Assembly: GCF_010365865.1 (NCBI RefSeq)
Contig: NZ_CP048020.1
Span: forward strand, 1 to 64,000
Direction: 5' to 3'
Length of the DNA stretch: 64,000 nucleotides
Source of the DNA: Treponema vincentii
Lineage (GTDB): Bacteria; Spirochaetota; Spirochaetia; Treponematales; Treponemataceae
The translations under genes were made by a program, and so were the position numbers. The notes below the pieces were generated by a model that worked only from the letters and a program-made list of their open reading frames with translations, did no database searches and was not told where the DNA came from. Shown here in pieces: positions 43,578-52,918 of this stretch. The stretch's first letter is position 1. Every line of letters starts with the position of its first letter.

Positions 43578-44948
43578 CTATATGCCTTTTATTGTTTTTA
43601 AAATTGACTCCAGTTTGTCTTTATCTATTAATTCAAATGGACGATTCTCGGCAAAGCTTAATGCAGCCCGTGAGAAACCGCTTGAGGTAATGACAACGAC
43701 CCGCACTAATCCCTGCGCTTTCATCTGTTCATGTAGCGAACGCAAAAAGGAATCTCCTATGATGTCGCTATCCCGCGAATAGATAAAGAGTTTGGGTTGC
43801 TTCCGTACATTCATCCATTTTTCGGAGTTATCTTCCAAGGCGATGATGGCACAGCCTTGTTTAATTTCCTTTTGAGACTGAACCAAAAGCGCGAATGCTT
43901 GTTCTGTAACCGCTTTACAGAGTTTGAGGAATGCTTCCGCGCTAACGGTAAGATATTCCTTCATGAGATCGTTTGAACGGAGGTCTCGATACTGGTTCAG
44001 CTTCTCTGTAACATCCTTATAGCTTGGCATTACAGTATGGATTGCCTCCCACTGCTCAATAGCGCGGTCGAGGTCTCTCATTTTTTCGTAACAGGCCGCA
44101 GCCGCATAACGGAGACGTAACGTATCGGGATTCGAATTTTTTGCAGTCGTGAGTTTAAGTGCGCGATCGAACTCAAAGGCGGCCTTTTCAAGACTATTTG
44201 CATCAAGATAGCACAAACCGCGCTCGGTAAAACACTTTTGCCGGAGATCTGCATTGCGAGCAGCTTTTTCAAATGAAGCCAACGCCTGTGCATATTCTTT
44301 TGATTCACGAAGCAGCCGTCCTTGATAGTACAGAGCAGTCGTATTATCCGGTTCAAGCTTCAGTGCGATAGCGATTTCCTGTTTTGCCTCATTCATCATC
44401 TTATTGCGGAACAAAAGCAATCCGAGCGCTGCATGAGCTGCGGCATGTTTAGAATTAAGATTAATCACCTGCCGGTAATGAAAAATAGCCTGCTCCGTCT
44501 TATTGAGCTGCTCAAAAAGTTGCCCGATAGCATAATGATATTCCGCATTTTGGGGGTCGAGTTTTATCAGTAATGCATATTCTGCGAGTGCTTCCGTATG
44601 TTGTTGGAACCGCTCATATAGTTGCGCCGTTAAATTTCGGAATTCTTTTTCTTGGGCTTTCGAGTCAAATACGGCCTTACTGATGGTTTTGAACTCCATC
44701 AAAGCGAGTTCGGCACGACCATCAGCTAAATAAGCTTTTCCAAGGAGATAGTGGGCTTTTGTATCACGCGGGTTTTTTGCTATAATAGCTTTCGCCCGTT
44801 TAATTGCTGTTGCATACTTGCCGGCATTGATATATTTTTCTATTATAGCTGTTTTTTTCGGTGAAAGAATCGAGCGTATTAGTAAAAAAGCTAATAATAA
44901 AATAGAGAAAGCAAGGATACCAATGAAACTAATAAGGTACAAAGACAT
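43578..44948 (-). CDS. Membrane-anchored TPR protein with an Mrr-like C-terminal domain
   Basis: This 456-aa protein has an N-terminal membrane segment (residues 5-25). About seven tetratricopeptide repeats follow, with AHYLLGKAYLADGRAELA and YHYAIGQLFEQLNKTEQA among them. A C-terminal region (about 345-456) reads like a restriction-endonuclease-fold Mrr domain: IIALEDNSEKWMNVRKQ, then VVVITSSGFSRAAL, and FELIDKDKLESIL. Such tails are often catalytically inactive. It is divergent from a second TPR gene at 44983. Confidence 0.85.
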   Translation of the reverse strand: MSLYLISFIGILAFSILLLAFLLIRSILSPKKTAIIEKYINAGKYATAIKRAKAIIAKNPRDTKAHYLLGKAYLADGRAELALMEFKTISKAVFDSKAQEKEFRNLTAQLYERFQQHTEALAEYALLIKLDPQNAEYHYAIGQLFEQLNKTEQAIFHYRQVINLNSKHAAAHAALGLLLFRNKMMNEAKQEIAIALKLEPDNTTALYYQGRLLRESKEYAQALASFEKAARNADLRQKCFTERGLCYLDANSLEKAAFEFDRALKLTTAKNSNPDTLRLRYAAAACYEKMRDLDRAIEQWEAIHTVMPSYKDVTEKLNQYRDLRSNDLMKEYLTVSAEAFLKLCKAVTEQAFALLVQSQKEIKQGCAIIALEDNSEKWMNVRKQPKLFIYSRDSDIIGDSFLRSLHEQMKAQGLVRVVVITSSGFSRAALSFAENRPFELIDKDKLESILKTIKGI

Positions 44949-44958
44949 AGATTTATGG

Positions 44959-44964
44959 TATAAT
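44959..44964 (+). promoter_or_regulatory. -10 element upstream of the TPR operon
   Basis: A TATAAT hexamer lies 18 bases before the chosen ATG at 44983. The -35 region is weak. The divergent TPR gene starts at 44948, so the two promoters must be packed closely. Confidence 0.5.
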
Positions 44965-44982
44965 TTTTGAGAGGTAATGTCA

Positions 44983-45720
44983 ATGAAGTATATTTGCCGC
45001 GTATCGGCTCGAAAATTAATTTCGATTGTTATCTATCTAATAATAGCCACACAGGGTTTTACAGAAGACGCTATAACACAAGGAAAGAAATTACTGCTGA
45101 ATAACCAGCCGGATAAGGCAGTGCCACTTTTCTATGAGGCTATGGCGGAAGAAAAGGACAACCCTAAAATCAACTTGTATTTAGGTGTATGCTATATTAG
45201 CCTCGGTAAATATGCAGAAGCCGAACAGCAATTGCTGGCTGGCAAAAGCAAAGATACCACAGGTTCATATCTCTACTCATATAATTTAGGGAATGTCTAT
45301 TTTTTGCAAAGTCGTTTTACAGAGGCGGAGGAGGCTTATACTGCGTCGTTGGCAGCACGCCGTGCCTATCCACCGGCGGTGTTGAATAGAGCGAATACCT
45401 ATATTAAATTGGAACAATATCCGCAAGCATTGGAAGATTATAAATTTTATTTAAACCTTGATCCTGCTACTTCCCAAAGACAGGCAATTCAGCGTATGGT
45501 ATCGCTTTTGGAATCGGAACAGCGTGAGGCGGAAATGATTCGGATGCAGGAAGAAGCACGGAGGTTGGCGGAAGAAGCCGAACGGAAGGCCGCAGAAGAT
45601 CGATATAAAAAGTTACAAGATGAAATAAATGCTAATTTACAATCAGTGGATAATGCTTCTTCTCTTTCTGTCGGATCGGATGAAACACTTGACTATTCGG
45701 AGGACTATAATCTTGAATGA
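44983..45720 (+). CDS. Exported TPR protein
   Basis: This 245-aa protein has a signal peptide or anchor (hydrophobic core ISIVIYLIIATQGFT). Four TPR-like repeats of about 34 residues follow (for example NPKINLYLGVCYISLGKYAEAE), then a glutamate-rich coiled coil. The ATG at 44983 is preferred to the one at 44977 because GAGG is correctly spaced only for it. Its stop overlaps the start of the large TPR gene. Confidence 0.85.
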   Translation: MKYICRVSARKLISIVIYLIIATQGFTEDAITQGKKLLLNNQPDKAVPLFYEAMAEEKDNPKINLYLGVCYISLGKYAEAEQQLLAGKSKDTTGSYLYSYNLGNVYFLQSRFTEAEEAYTASLAARRAYPPAVLNRANTYIKLEQYPQALEDYKFYLNLDPATSQRQAIQRMVSLLESEQREAEMIRMQEEARRLAEEAERKAAEDRYKKLQDEINANLQSVDNASSLSVGSDETLDYSEDYNLE

Positions 45721-48700
45721 TTTACACAAATATTTAATAGGAACGGCGGCGGGTATTGTACTGTGCCTTTTAATTTGGGGCGGGTACTCTCTTATTTTCG
45801 GTAGAAAAGGAACAAATAACATACCGATTTCAAAAAATGAACTGAATGGTGACGCTATGGGAACCTCTCCAGGGCGCTCTTCCGATATTTTAGGGAATAA
45901 TGGTGTGTTTGTACCCGAAAATGACAATAATGAACTCACGCAGGAACAACAGGAACGGCTTTTGGCTGCACAAGCTGCAAATGAAAGTCTTACTAAAAAG
46001 TATGATCCCCAAGATGGAAGCAACGTACAAAATCAGCAAAGTTTATCGAACGGTCAAGCGGATGGAACCGGGGATGCCTATCAGGGAGTATTCGGCTATG
46101 ACACGCTTGCGCTTAACCGCGGAACACAGGAGCAGGAAGCAGTACGGGAAATAGGAAATCAAAAACTTGAGGAAGGACGCAATAAAGTACGCGCTCATAT
46201 TGTGCAAGGGAAAAATGCTGCTCAAAAAAATCAGCTGGGCAATGCACTCACTGCTTTTGAACGGGCTGATGAAGCTATGCCTGATGACAAAGATTTTGAA
46301 GCATCTTCATATTACGATATAGCATCTTCGCTCTTTTTATTATCAAAAACGGTGCCTGATGTTCAGACTGCTCAGAAAGCTCGGGATGAAGCTGAACGGT
46401 ATATAAAGAAATCTCTCGCGGCTCGCAATAATACGGACGCTCGCGAGCTTTATAGTAATATCATAGCTGAGCACCAAAAAGCGGCCGAAGCAAAGCGTCA
46501 GCAGGCGCTGTTAGCCCAACAGCAAGCGGCAGAACGCGCACGTAAAGAAGATCAAGCACAACAGCAGCGGAGACAGGTCGTAGAACTGATCGGACAAGGG
46601 AAAAACGCCGTAAACAAACGGCAGCTGAATAACGCCGTATCATCCTTCGATAAAGCGGCCGCTTCGATGCCGGACCATAAACAGTTCGCAAGCGATTCAT
46701 ACGCGGAAATGGCAGATGCGATGCTCAATCTTGCACAGCGCCTATCCGATCCGAACGATGTGCAGATATCGCTGAATAAGGCCGAAAACTACATTAAAGC
46801 AGCGCTCGCCGCACAGAACAGCTCCGGTGCCCGCAATCTTTACGCTAAAATACTTGATGCGCGCAAAGAGCAGGAGCGGCTTGCGCAAACAAGAGCTGAG
46901 GCTCAGCGTAAGCAGCAAGAACAGGCTGCTCAAGCCGCAGCGCAGAAAAAAGCTGAGGAACAACGCAAAGAACAGGAGCGGCTTGCGCAAGCAAGGGCTG
47001 AAGCTCAGCGTAAACAACAAGAACAGGCCGCCCAAGCCGCAGCGCAGAAAAAAGCCGAAGAACAACGCAAAGCACAAGAGCGGCTTGCGCAAGCAAGAGC
47101 TGAGGCTCAGCGTAAGCAGCAAGAACAGGCCGCCCAAGCCGCAGCGCAGAAAAAAGCCGAAGAACAACGCAAAGAACAGGAACGGCTTGCCCAGGCAAGG
47201 GCTGAAGCTCAGCGTAAACAACAGGAAAAACCGAAAACAGCTGCGTACAAACAGGTGGAAAACCTTATAGCGCAGGGAACTGCCGCAGCTCAACGGAAAC
47301 AGCTGAGTAACGCTGTTCTTGCTTTAGACAGGGCAGGCCGCATCATGCCAAAAGATAATGATTTTGCGGAAGAGTCCTATCGCAAAATGGCCGATGCGAT
47401 GTTCGGCTTGGCGGAAAATTCAACGGACAAGCAGACGAAAGCAAGTGCATTAAAAAAAGCCAATGAGTATATCAAAAAGGGGCTTGCAGCAAAGAACACC
47501 TCTGAATCGCAAGCCTTAGCTGCAAAAATTACCAATGCGCAATCGGCACTCCAAGCGCAAGCAAGCCCTTCTGCAAAACCGCAGGCTGCGCAGCAAACCG
47601 CCGCCTCACGCCAAGCGCAATCTACTGTACCGCAAAAAAACAATGCGGCAAATAATGCGGGCGCGCAAGCGGCAGCACAAGCCCGCGCCGCAGCAGCTCA
47701 AGCGGAGGCTGCACAAAAAGCACAAGCAGAGTTGCTGGCCAAAAAACATGAAGTAGATGCACTGGTGCAACAAGGAAAAAAATCTGCAGCAAGCGGCAAC
47801 TTTGCCGCAGCGCAAAGCGCTTTCAGTAAAGCAGCGGCGCAGATGCCGTCAGGTGATACCTCCTTTACGGCCGAACAATACAGGGAAATGGCGGAGGCCA
47901 TGTATTCGCTTTCAAACAATTCTCCGGCTAATAGAGGGCAAGCGCTAAACGAAGCATCCGGCTATATTAAGAAATCGCTGGCGGCTAAAAACGATGACGC
48001 AAAAGCTCATTATGTATATTCGCAAATAGCAGATGCCCAAAACAATGCGGCGCTTGCCGTACAGGAATTGGAGTCTGCTCGCCGCTTCGATCCGCAAAAT
48101 GCTCAATATAATTATGAGTTGGGTAGAAAGTATTTTGCACAGAAAAAATACCCCCAAGCCCGTTCCTGTTTTGAACAAGCCGTGAAATCCAATCCGCAAT
48201 TTGAAGCAGCTTTTTTCAATCTCGGTATGACGCATAAGGTTATGAACGCAAATGACGCTGCTCTTACAGCTTTTTCAAAAGCTGCAACGTTAAAGCCGGA
48301 TTATGTCCGTGCCTGGATCGAAATAGCCCGTATGCAGGATAAAAAACGAAATTATAGTGAGGCAATTAATAACTATCGAAAGGCATTATCATTGGAACCA
48401 TCAAATACTTCAGCATTAAAAGAGATGGCGCAAGTGTATTCAAAACAAAAGGATGCCAAACAAGCGGAGCGCTATTTTAAAGAAGCATTAGCGTTAGGGG
48501 ATACCGATCCGGTAACGTATTATAATCTCGCTGCGGTACAACTTGAACTTGGCAAGGTGACGGAAGCGCTACAAAATGCTCAAAAAGCGTTAGCCGGTAA
48601 CGATAAGGACGCCCGCTTCTTATATACGTATGGTTTGGCGCTTGAAAAAAACAATCGGCTGCGCGAAGCGGAAGACTATTATGCCCGTTCTGTGGCAGCC

Positions 48701-49162
48701 GATGGACAATACGGTAAACCCCGCATCAACCTCGGACGGATACAGCTGGAAGCCGGTCGTCTCGATAGTGCGGAAGAGCATCTGCTCGCGGCATACAGGG
48801 CAGAAGCTTCAAATTTTGAAGTAAATATAAACTTAGGAAAACTCTACGGGTTAAAACATGAATATGGGAAAGCCATCGATTATTATACAAATGCGATAAA
48901 AATTATGCCGAATAATATTGATGCACGTCAGAATCTCGCAGCTGTCTACCTATCAGCCGGATTAAAAGAAAATGCACGCGATACCTATCAGACTATTATA
49001 AAAACAAATCCGCAGGCATGGGATAGTTACTATGAGCTCGGAAAAGTGTATATTAGTTTGGATAACAAGGCGGAAGCAAAGGCCATTTTTGAGCAGTTGC
49101 TTAAACAAAGGCCAAATGATCGTCATGCGGCCGAAGTTAAAAAGTTGTTGGTTAATCTTTAG
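45713..49162 (+). CDS. Large anchored TPR protein with internal tandem repeats
   Basis: This protein of about 1149 aa starts at a TTG (GGAGG nine bases before) that overlaps the upstream gene by eight bases. An N-terminal membrane segment (about 8-26) is followed by a polar region. Four divergent copies of a ~100-residue module then appear, each with a QGKNA-type helix, a MP-F-Y-MADAM segment and an E-YIKKSLAAKN-type end. Between modules 2 and 3 lie three 34-residue tandem repeats. The C-terminal 370 residues are canonical TPRs. A periplasmic scaffold role is likely. Confidence 0.9.
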   Translation: MNDLHKYLIGTAAGIVLCLLIWGGYSLIFGRKGTNNIPISKNELNGDAMGTSPGRSSDILGNNGVFVPENDNNELTQEQQERLLAAQAANESLTKKYDPQDGSNVQNQQSLSNGQADGTGDAYQGVFGYDTLALNRGTQEQEAVREIGNQKLEEGRNKVRAHIVQGKNAAQKNQLGNALTAFERADEAMPDDKDFEASSYYDIASSLFLLSKTVPDVQTAQKARDEAERYIKKSLAARNNTDARELYSNIIAEHQKAAEAKRQQALLAQQQAAERARKEDQAQQQRRQVVELIGQGKNAVNKRQLNNAVSSFDKAAASMPDHKQFASDSYAEMADAMLNLAQRLSDPNDVQISLNKAENYIKAALAAQNSSGARNLYAKILDARKEQERLAQTRAEAQRKQQEQAAQAAAQKKAEEQRKEQERLAQARAEAQRKQQEQAAQAAAQKKAEEQRKAQERLAQARAEAQRKQQEQAAQAAAQKKAEEQRKEQERLAQARAEAQRKQQEKPKTAAYKQVENLIAQGTAAAQRKQLSNAVLALDRAGRIMPKDNDFAEESYRKMADAMFGLAENSTDKQTKASALKKANEYIKKGLAAKNTSESQALAAKITNAQSALQAQASPSAKPQAAQQTAASRQAQSTVPQKNNAANNAGAQAAAQARAAAAQAEAAQKAQAELLAKKHEVDALVQQGKKSAASGNFAAAQSAFSKAAAQMPSGDTSFTAEQYREMAEAMYSLSNNSPANRGQALNEASGYIKKSLAAKNDDAKAHYVYSQIADAQNNAALAVQELESARRFDPQNAQYNYELGRKYFAQKKYPQARSCFEQAVKSNPQFEAAFFNLGMTHKVMNANDAALTAFSKAATLKPDYVRAWIEIARMQDKKRNYSEAINNYRKALSLEPSNTSALKEMAQVYSKQKDAKQAERYFKEALALGDTDPVTYYNLAAVQLELGKVTEALQNAQKALAGNDKDARFLYTYGLALEKNNRLREAEDYYARSVAADGQYGKPRINLGRIQLEAGRLDSAEEHLLAAYRAEASNFEVNINLGKLYGLKHEYGKAIDYYTNAIKIMPNNIDARQNLAAVYLSAGLKENARDTYQTIIKTNPQAWDSYYELGKVYISLDNKAEAKAIFEQLLKQRPNDRHAAEVKKLLVNL
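46868..47227. repeat. 102-bp tandem repeat inside the large TPR gene
   Basis: Three full units (46868-46969, 46970-47071, 47072-47173) and a partial fourth (47174-47227) encode a 34-residue Glu/Gln/Ala/Arg coiled-coil unit beginning E/AQERLAQ. Units differ by few bases. The period is a multiple of three, so copy-number changes keep the frame. Confidence 0.9.
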
Positions 49163-49164
49163 AA

Positions 49165-49233
49165 ATGAAAATTTTTATAACGGTACTTATTAGCCTTTCG
49201 GCTGTTTTGGTAGTATCTTTAAGGCAAGGATAA
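49165..49233 (+). CDS. Possible 22-aa hydrophobic peptide
   Basis: A short frame reads MKIFITVLISLSAVLVVSLR and ends at TAA six bases before the next gene. It looks like a signal sequence without a body. It has no clear ribosome-binding site. It could be a leader peptide for the downstream gene or chance. Confidence 0.25.
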   Translation: MKIFITVLISLSAVLVVSLRQG

Positions 49234-49238
49234 CGATT

Positions 49239-50402
49239 ATGGCATCAGTAGAAAAGAAACGGTTGTTAAATCTTCCTATTAAGTTGGTTTTAACACAGGA
49301 AGGTTCGACCTTCTTTATTAAGCAGAATAAGAAACTGTTGCGATTTACTTTGGCAGGAAATGTTGAAGAGTATGGAATCTCTCTGGATTCTTTTGTCCCC
49401 GACAACATTCAGCGGCTTATCCTTGCAAACTATATCTCAAAGATTGAAATCTCGCAGTCGGAATTAGGCTCTTCTCGCCAAGAAATTATGGATTTATCCA
49501 AATTGATTGTATTTTCTCTATTATATCGTCAATACGATGTGTTTATATTTAAGCAGATATTGGCTTCACCGGTAATTAAGAAGTGGAATAGACTCAACCC
49601 AGCGAACATTATCGATGAGAAGACGCACATTAATCAGAGATATTTAGCAGCAATTTTAAAAAAAAATGAAGATATTATTTACAAAACAAAAAAGGAAATC
49701 TTGGCGCCATTGTCTGCCTTTATCAGCAAAGAAGATCTTTCTCCCGCAGATAAAAATATGAAGCTCTTCCTAAGTGAAAAATTCCTTAATAATTTGCGGC
49801 CCTTTATATGGTTTATCATTACAAAATTTAAAACCGCCCCGAATTTTGATCTTATCATACGGACAATCCGTACCAGCCTTAATGAATATATCGACAAAAC
49901 TAAAATAGCCGAATATATCTCACTTGTGTTGATGGAGTTGATTTTAAGTGCCGAAAATATAAATATGCGGAATGAAGCAAAGCAATTATTCCCCAATATA
50001 GAAGATCCACAAGATGCACTTTTCGACCCGAAAGTTCGCCAATTGCTTATTGCTGAACTGAAACGGAAGGAAGAAAAAGTCTTTGTCTCATGGAAAATTG
50101 GAGGTGGCAGTACTACTTCGATCGGTACACAGGGTAAAATGCAAATTTCAGTGTACAATAAAGCTGATTCTTCCGAAGCAATAAAAGCGAGTATAAACGA
50201 CATGAAAAAGGCAGACATTAACAAAAATTCGCTTATCGATTTTTACCGTGCGCTGCCCGAAGGGTCTGATATATGCAGTCTTGGCATGTATTACATTTCG
50301 TATCTTATAGAACAATGTGAGAGTAGAAATGTTCACTTTGAATCCAGTGCAAGCAAATCTGCTTCCGATTTAACAGTCGTCAACCTATCTTTTATGTTCT
50401 AG
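49239..50402 (+). CDS. Hypothetical cytoplasmic protein
   Basis: This 387-aa protein has no signal peptide or membrane segment and I do not recognise it. The first ~75 residues look like a small beta-rich domain (FFIKQNKKLLRFTL). The middle is helical and hydrophobic/charged alternating. The last ~120 residues include KVFVSWKIGGGSTTSIGTQG and a C-terminal beta strand VVNLSFMF, reminiscent of, but not provably, a GHKL-like ATP-binding end. AAGGATAACG precedes the start. The next gene, a lipoprotein, begins four bases after its stop. Confidence 0.8.
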   Translation: MASVEKKRLLNLPIKLVLTQEGSTFFIKQNKKLLRFTLAGNVEEYGISLDSFVPDNIQRLILANYISKIEISQSELGSSRQEIMDLSKLIVFSLLYRQYDVFIFKQILASPVIKKWNRLNPANIIDEKTHINQRYLAAILKKNEDIIYKTKKEILAPLSAFISKEDLSPADKNMKLFLSEKFLNNLRPFIWFIITKFKTAPNFDLIIRTIRTSLNEYIDKTKIAEYISLVLMELILSAENINMRNEAKQLFPNIEDPQDALFDPKVRQLLIAELKRKEEKVFVSWKIGGGSTTSIGTQGKMQISVYNKADSSEAIKASINDMKKADINKNSLIDFYRALPEGSDICSLGMYYISYLIEQCESRNVHFESSASKSASDLTVVNLSFMF

Positions 50403-50406
50403 GCCG

Positions 50407-51096
50407 ATGAAGCACCTGTCCTTTATCTATCTATTATCATTTATTTTAATATATACCTCATGTTCATTTAATACGCCGTCTGCTGTACTTGCAAAAGAGC
50501 AACGGATATATAGTTATAATCAACAAGGTGCCTTAACGGAGTGGTTGGCTGTTTTTATGCTGATTGAAGACAACGATGGAAGAAATGATTATAAAGGCTT
50601 GATATTACGTGAAAATGCTACCGACCTGGAGTGGGCACTCCATCGGGAAAATACTGTTTTTTTACAGGAAGCAGGATATTCAAAAAATACACAATGGGTA
50701 GGTTCAAATAAGTTCAAGTATCCCCGCCGCTTTTTCCCCGCAGGGCAGTATACACTTACAGCCTCAGATTTGGGTGGAAATAAAACGGAAATATCTTTTT
50801 CGCTGCAGGAACCCCAAGTGATAACCGCTTTACCCTTTGAGTTTACGTTGGAAAATGAACAATGGATGCTGCACATTACTCATAGCAACGCATGTTCACA
50901 TTTTTCATTGATTATGCTGAGTGCTGATTTACAGCCACTGACTGTGTATCAATTGCAAAAAAACGATGCCGAGCGACAAAATGGTTCGTTTGAAATGCTT
51001 GGGAATAGACCTACAGATGCACGGTATATCCAGTGTTTCGGAGAAAATTCCGACCAATCAATCGGCTTTCTCAGTACACCACTCCCTTTGCCGTAA
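50407..51096 (+). CDS. Lipoprotein of unknown function
   Basis: This 229-aa protein has a lipoprotein signal (FIYLLSFILIYTSC, with the lipidated cysteine near residue 19). The mature part is beta-rich, with aromatic residues spaced as in sandwich folds, for example QYTLTASDLGGNKTEISFSL. It begins four bases after the gene at 49239 and is probably co-translated. No family is recognised. Confidence 0.8.
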   Translation: MKHLSFIYLLSFILIYTSCSFNTPSAVLAKEQRIYSYNQQGALTEWLAVFMLIEDNDGRNDYKGLILRENATDLEWALHRENTVFLQEAGYSKNTQWVGSNKFKYPRRFFPAGQYTLTASDLGGNKTEISFSLQEPQVITALPFEFTLENEQWMLHITHSNACSHFSLIMLSADLQPLTVYQLQKNDAERQNGSFEMLGNRPTDARYIQCFGENSDQSIGFLSTPLPLP

Positions 51097-51127
51097 TTAC
51101 TGATTTTTTACCTAAAAAGGCGAAAAG

Positions 51128-51226
51128 ATGACATTGAAAGGACGTTTTGAAGGTGATGATAAAGAGATAGTGCTGCAGAAAGTTTCCAGCCCCACTGAAG
51201 AAGAAATAAAAAAGGCTGTTCATTAA
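51128..51226 (+). CDS. Possible small protein or remnant, 32 aa
   Basis: A short frame starts MTLKGRFEGDDKEIVLQKVS and is acidic and lysine-rich. It has a weak ribosome-binding site (AAAAAGG) and no recognised family. It may be a remnant of a longer gene lost when the cassette arrived. Confidence 0.3.
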   Translation: MTLKGRFEGDDKEIVLQKVSSPTEEEIKKAVH

Positions 51227-51308
51227 GGTTATCTTTTATATAAAGTATTGACGCTATTGTATTCATACCCTTCAAATGCCTAAAGGGTATGCGTTTTCTA
51301 ATGAACTA

Positions 51309-51347
51309 ATCCCGATAAAAGAGTCGCTCTTTTATCGGGATTTTTTT
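51309..51347. terminator. Strong terminator beside the left repeat
   Basis: A perfect 15-bp stem (ATCCCGATAAAAGAG with CTCTTTTATCGGGAT, loop TCG) is followed by TTTTTT. It lies just outside the left copy of the tex 3' end, the position a tex terminator would have had before the insertion. Confidence 0.88.
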
Positions 51348-51378
51348 GTCTTACTTCTTATTAAAATATGCCGCAAAG
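51346..51378. repeat. 33-bp direct repeat, left copy (candidate attachment site)
   Basis: This sequence is identical to 53608-53640. Read on the - strand it encodes FAAYFNKK and a stop, exactly the end of tex. Homology ends abruptly on the right side (TC here, GG at the other copy). Confidence 0.9.
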
Positions 51379-51586
51379 TCATGAATGCGCCTAATTTTAT
51401 AAACTATCTGCAAAATAATGTTATTTCATATACTATAAAAATCTTATGTCTCAATCTGTTATAACATAGCTCATTATATAACAATGCTTTAATGATGTAA
51501 TATTCGAAAAGATCGATAGCTCTTGCTTAAAAAACGAATATTCTATATATTATTTTGCATAAATACTGCAAAATAGAAGGAATGTA

Positions 51587-52918
51587 ATGCTGCTTGAATT
51601 TAAAACGGCAAACTATAAGTCTTTTAAGGAAGAATTAACTTTTTCGCTTATACCTGCCCAAAAGCAAAAAGGTTTGGATTATAGTATTGCTCGGGAAAAA
51701 ATTAATAAAAAAGTTTATAAAGGATTAAGCTCGGCTGTTATCTATGGTGCAAATGCTGCAGGTAAAACGAACATTATTGGTGCGATGGATACTTTTAAAA
51801 GTATTATTATAAGAGGAAATATCCGTAATGATGAAGATGCTAAAGGGGTAAATATTGCGGCTAAATCTTTGGAGCTCATCCCGAATAATACTCTTATAAA
51901 AGTTCAACCGGTCAGCTTCAGTATTAAATTTATAGAGGCAAGTATGCTTATTGAGTATGCTTTTTCTCTTGATTTAGGCTTTTTTTTAGATAAAAATTAT
52001 AAGCGTAAAATTCTGCAAGAAACTCTTAAAATTAATGAGAATTTAGTATTTAAAAGAAGCAACGAATTACAAATTGATAATTTAGATATTATTAAAGATT
52101 ATCTTACAGAAGCTTTTAAAGCGAATCAACAAGGAGCAATTGCACTTGCACAAGGTAGCTTAAATGATGAAGAATTATTTTTGACAAATGGATTTAAAAC
52201 AATCTTTAGCGTAAAGCTTTCTGCATTAATTCTAAACTGGCTAAGCAGTAAATTTATTGTTGTCTATCATTCTAATTTGTTGCGTGTAGTGGGTACGCTA
52301 ACCGATCCACAAAAGAACTCCTTTTATGTAGAAGAAACTATAAATGAGGCAGCTAAATTGTTCGGTATTACTGCAAACGCACTTGGCTATGTAAATGACG
52401 AAGAAACTCACAAAGTACAATTATGTTCACTCGTAAAAGATAAACAAGAAACAGCTATTCTACCGGCCGAGATATTTGAATCATACGGTACTATCCGATT
52501 TGTTAATATATTCCCGCTCATTATGAAGGTTCTTTTAGAAGGAGGCATATTAATTGCAGATGAATTTGATGCCTCAATTCATCCTATGGCGGTAATGAAT
52601 ATTATTACGATTTTCCATAATGACGAAATAAATAAACACCATGCTCAGCTTGTATTCAATACGCATAATCCTATCTTTTTAAACGCAAATCTATTTCGAC
52701 GTGACGAAATTAAATTTGTAGAACGAGATCATGACACTCATTGCAGTATGCACTATTCATTATCCGATTTTGGAACGGCTGGGGAAAACGGTGTCCGAAA
52801 AAACGAAGACTACATGAAAAATTACTTTATAGACCGCTATGGTGCACTTGATAATATTGATTTTAGTTCATGTATTACTAAGTTTATAAAGAAACAAAAT
52901 GAGAGAAACCTCAAATGA
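51587..52918 (+). CDS. AAA ATPase of an RloA/AbiLi-type pair
   Basis: This 443-aa ATPase has the family start LLEFKTANYKSFKEELTFSL, a Walker A segment GANAAGKTN near residue 54, a Walker B segment ILIADEFDASIHP, and a switch histidine in LVFNTHNPIFL. This matches the AAA_15 ATPases paired with RloB in the RloAB/AbiL abortive-infection systems. A typical AATAGAAGGAATGTA ribosome-binding region precedes the ATG. Its end overlaps the RloB gene by four bases. It is AT-rich relative to the surroundings. Confidence 0.9.
   Translation: MLLEFKTANYKSFKEELTFSLIPAQKQKGLDYSIAREKINKKVYKGLSSAVIYGANAAGKTNIIGAMDTFKSIIIRGNIRNDEDAKGVNIAAKSLELIPNNTLIKVQPVSFSIKFIEASMLIEYAFSLDLGFFLDKNYKRKILQETLKINENLVFKRSNELQIDNLDIIKDYLTEAFKANQQGAIALAQGSLNDEELFLTNGFKTIFSVKLSALILNWLSSKFIVVYHSNLLRVVGTLTDPQKNSFYVEETINEAAKLFGITANALGYVNDEETHKVQLCSLVKDKQETAILPAEIFESYGTIRFVNIFPLIMKVLLEGGILIADEFDASIHPMAVMNIITIFHNDEINKHHAQLVFNTHNPIFLNANLFRRDEIKFVERDHDTHCSMHYSLSDFGTAGENGVRKNEDYMKNYFIDRYGALDNIDFSSCITKFIKKQNERNLK

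Larger units (their letters stand above)
51097..51586. other. Junction region between the core genes and the RloB-type cassette
   Basis: This 490-base stretch contains a short frame (51128-51226), a small hairpin (CATACCCTT/AAGGGTATG, about 51264-51290), a strong terminator (51309-51341), the left copy of the tex 3' end repeat (51346-51378), and then about 200 AT-rich bases with the promoter of the ATPase gene. No full gene was found. Confidence 0.7.

Noticed and set aside
46742-47293. A 183-codon - strand frame inside the large TPR gene
   Set aside because: It is an antisense shadow of the 102-bp repeats, with the same repeated composition.
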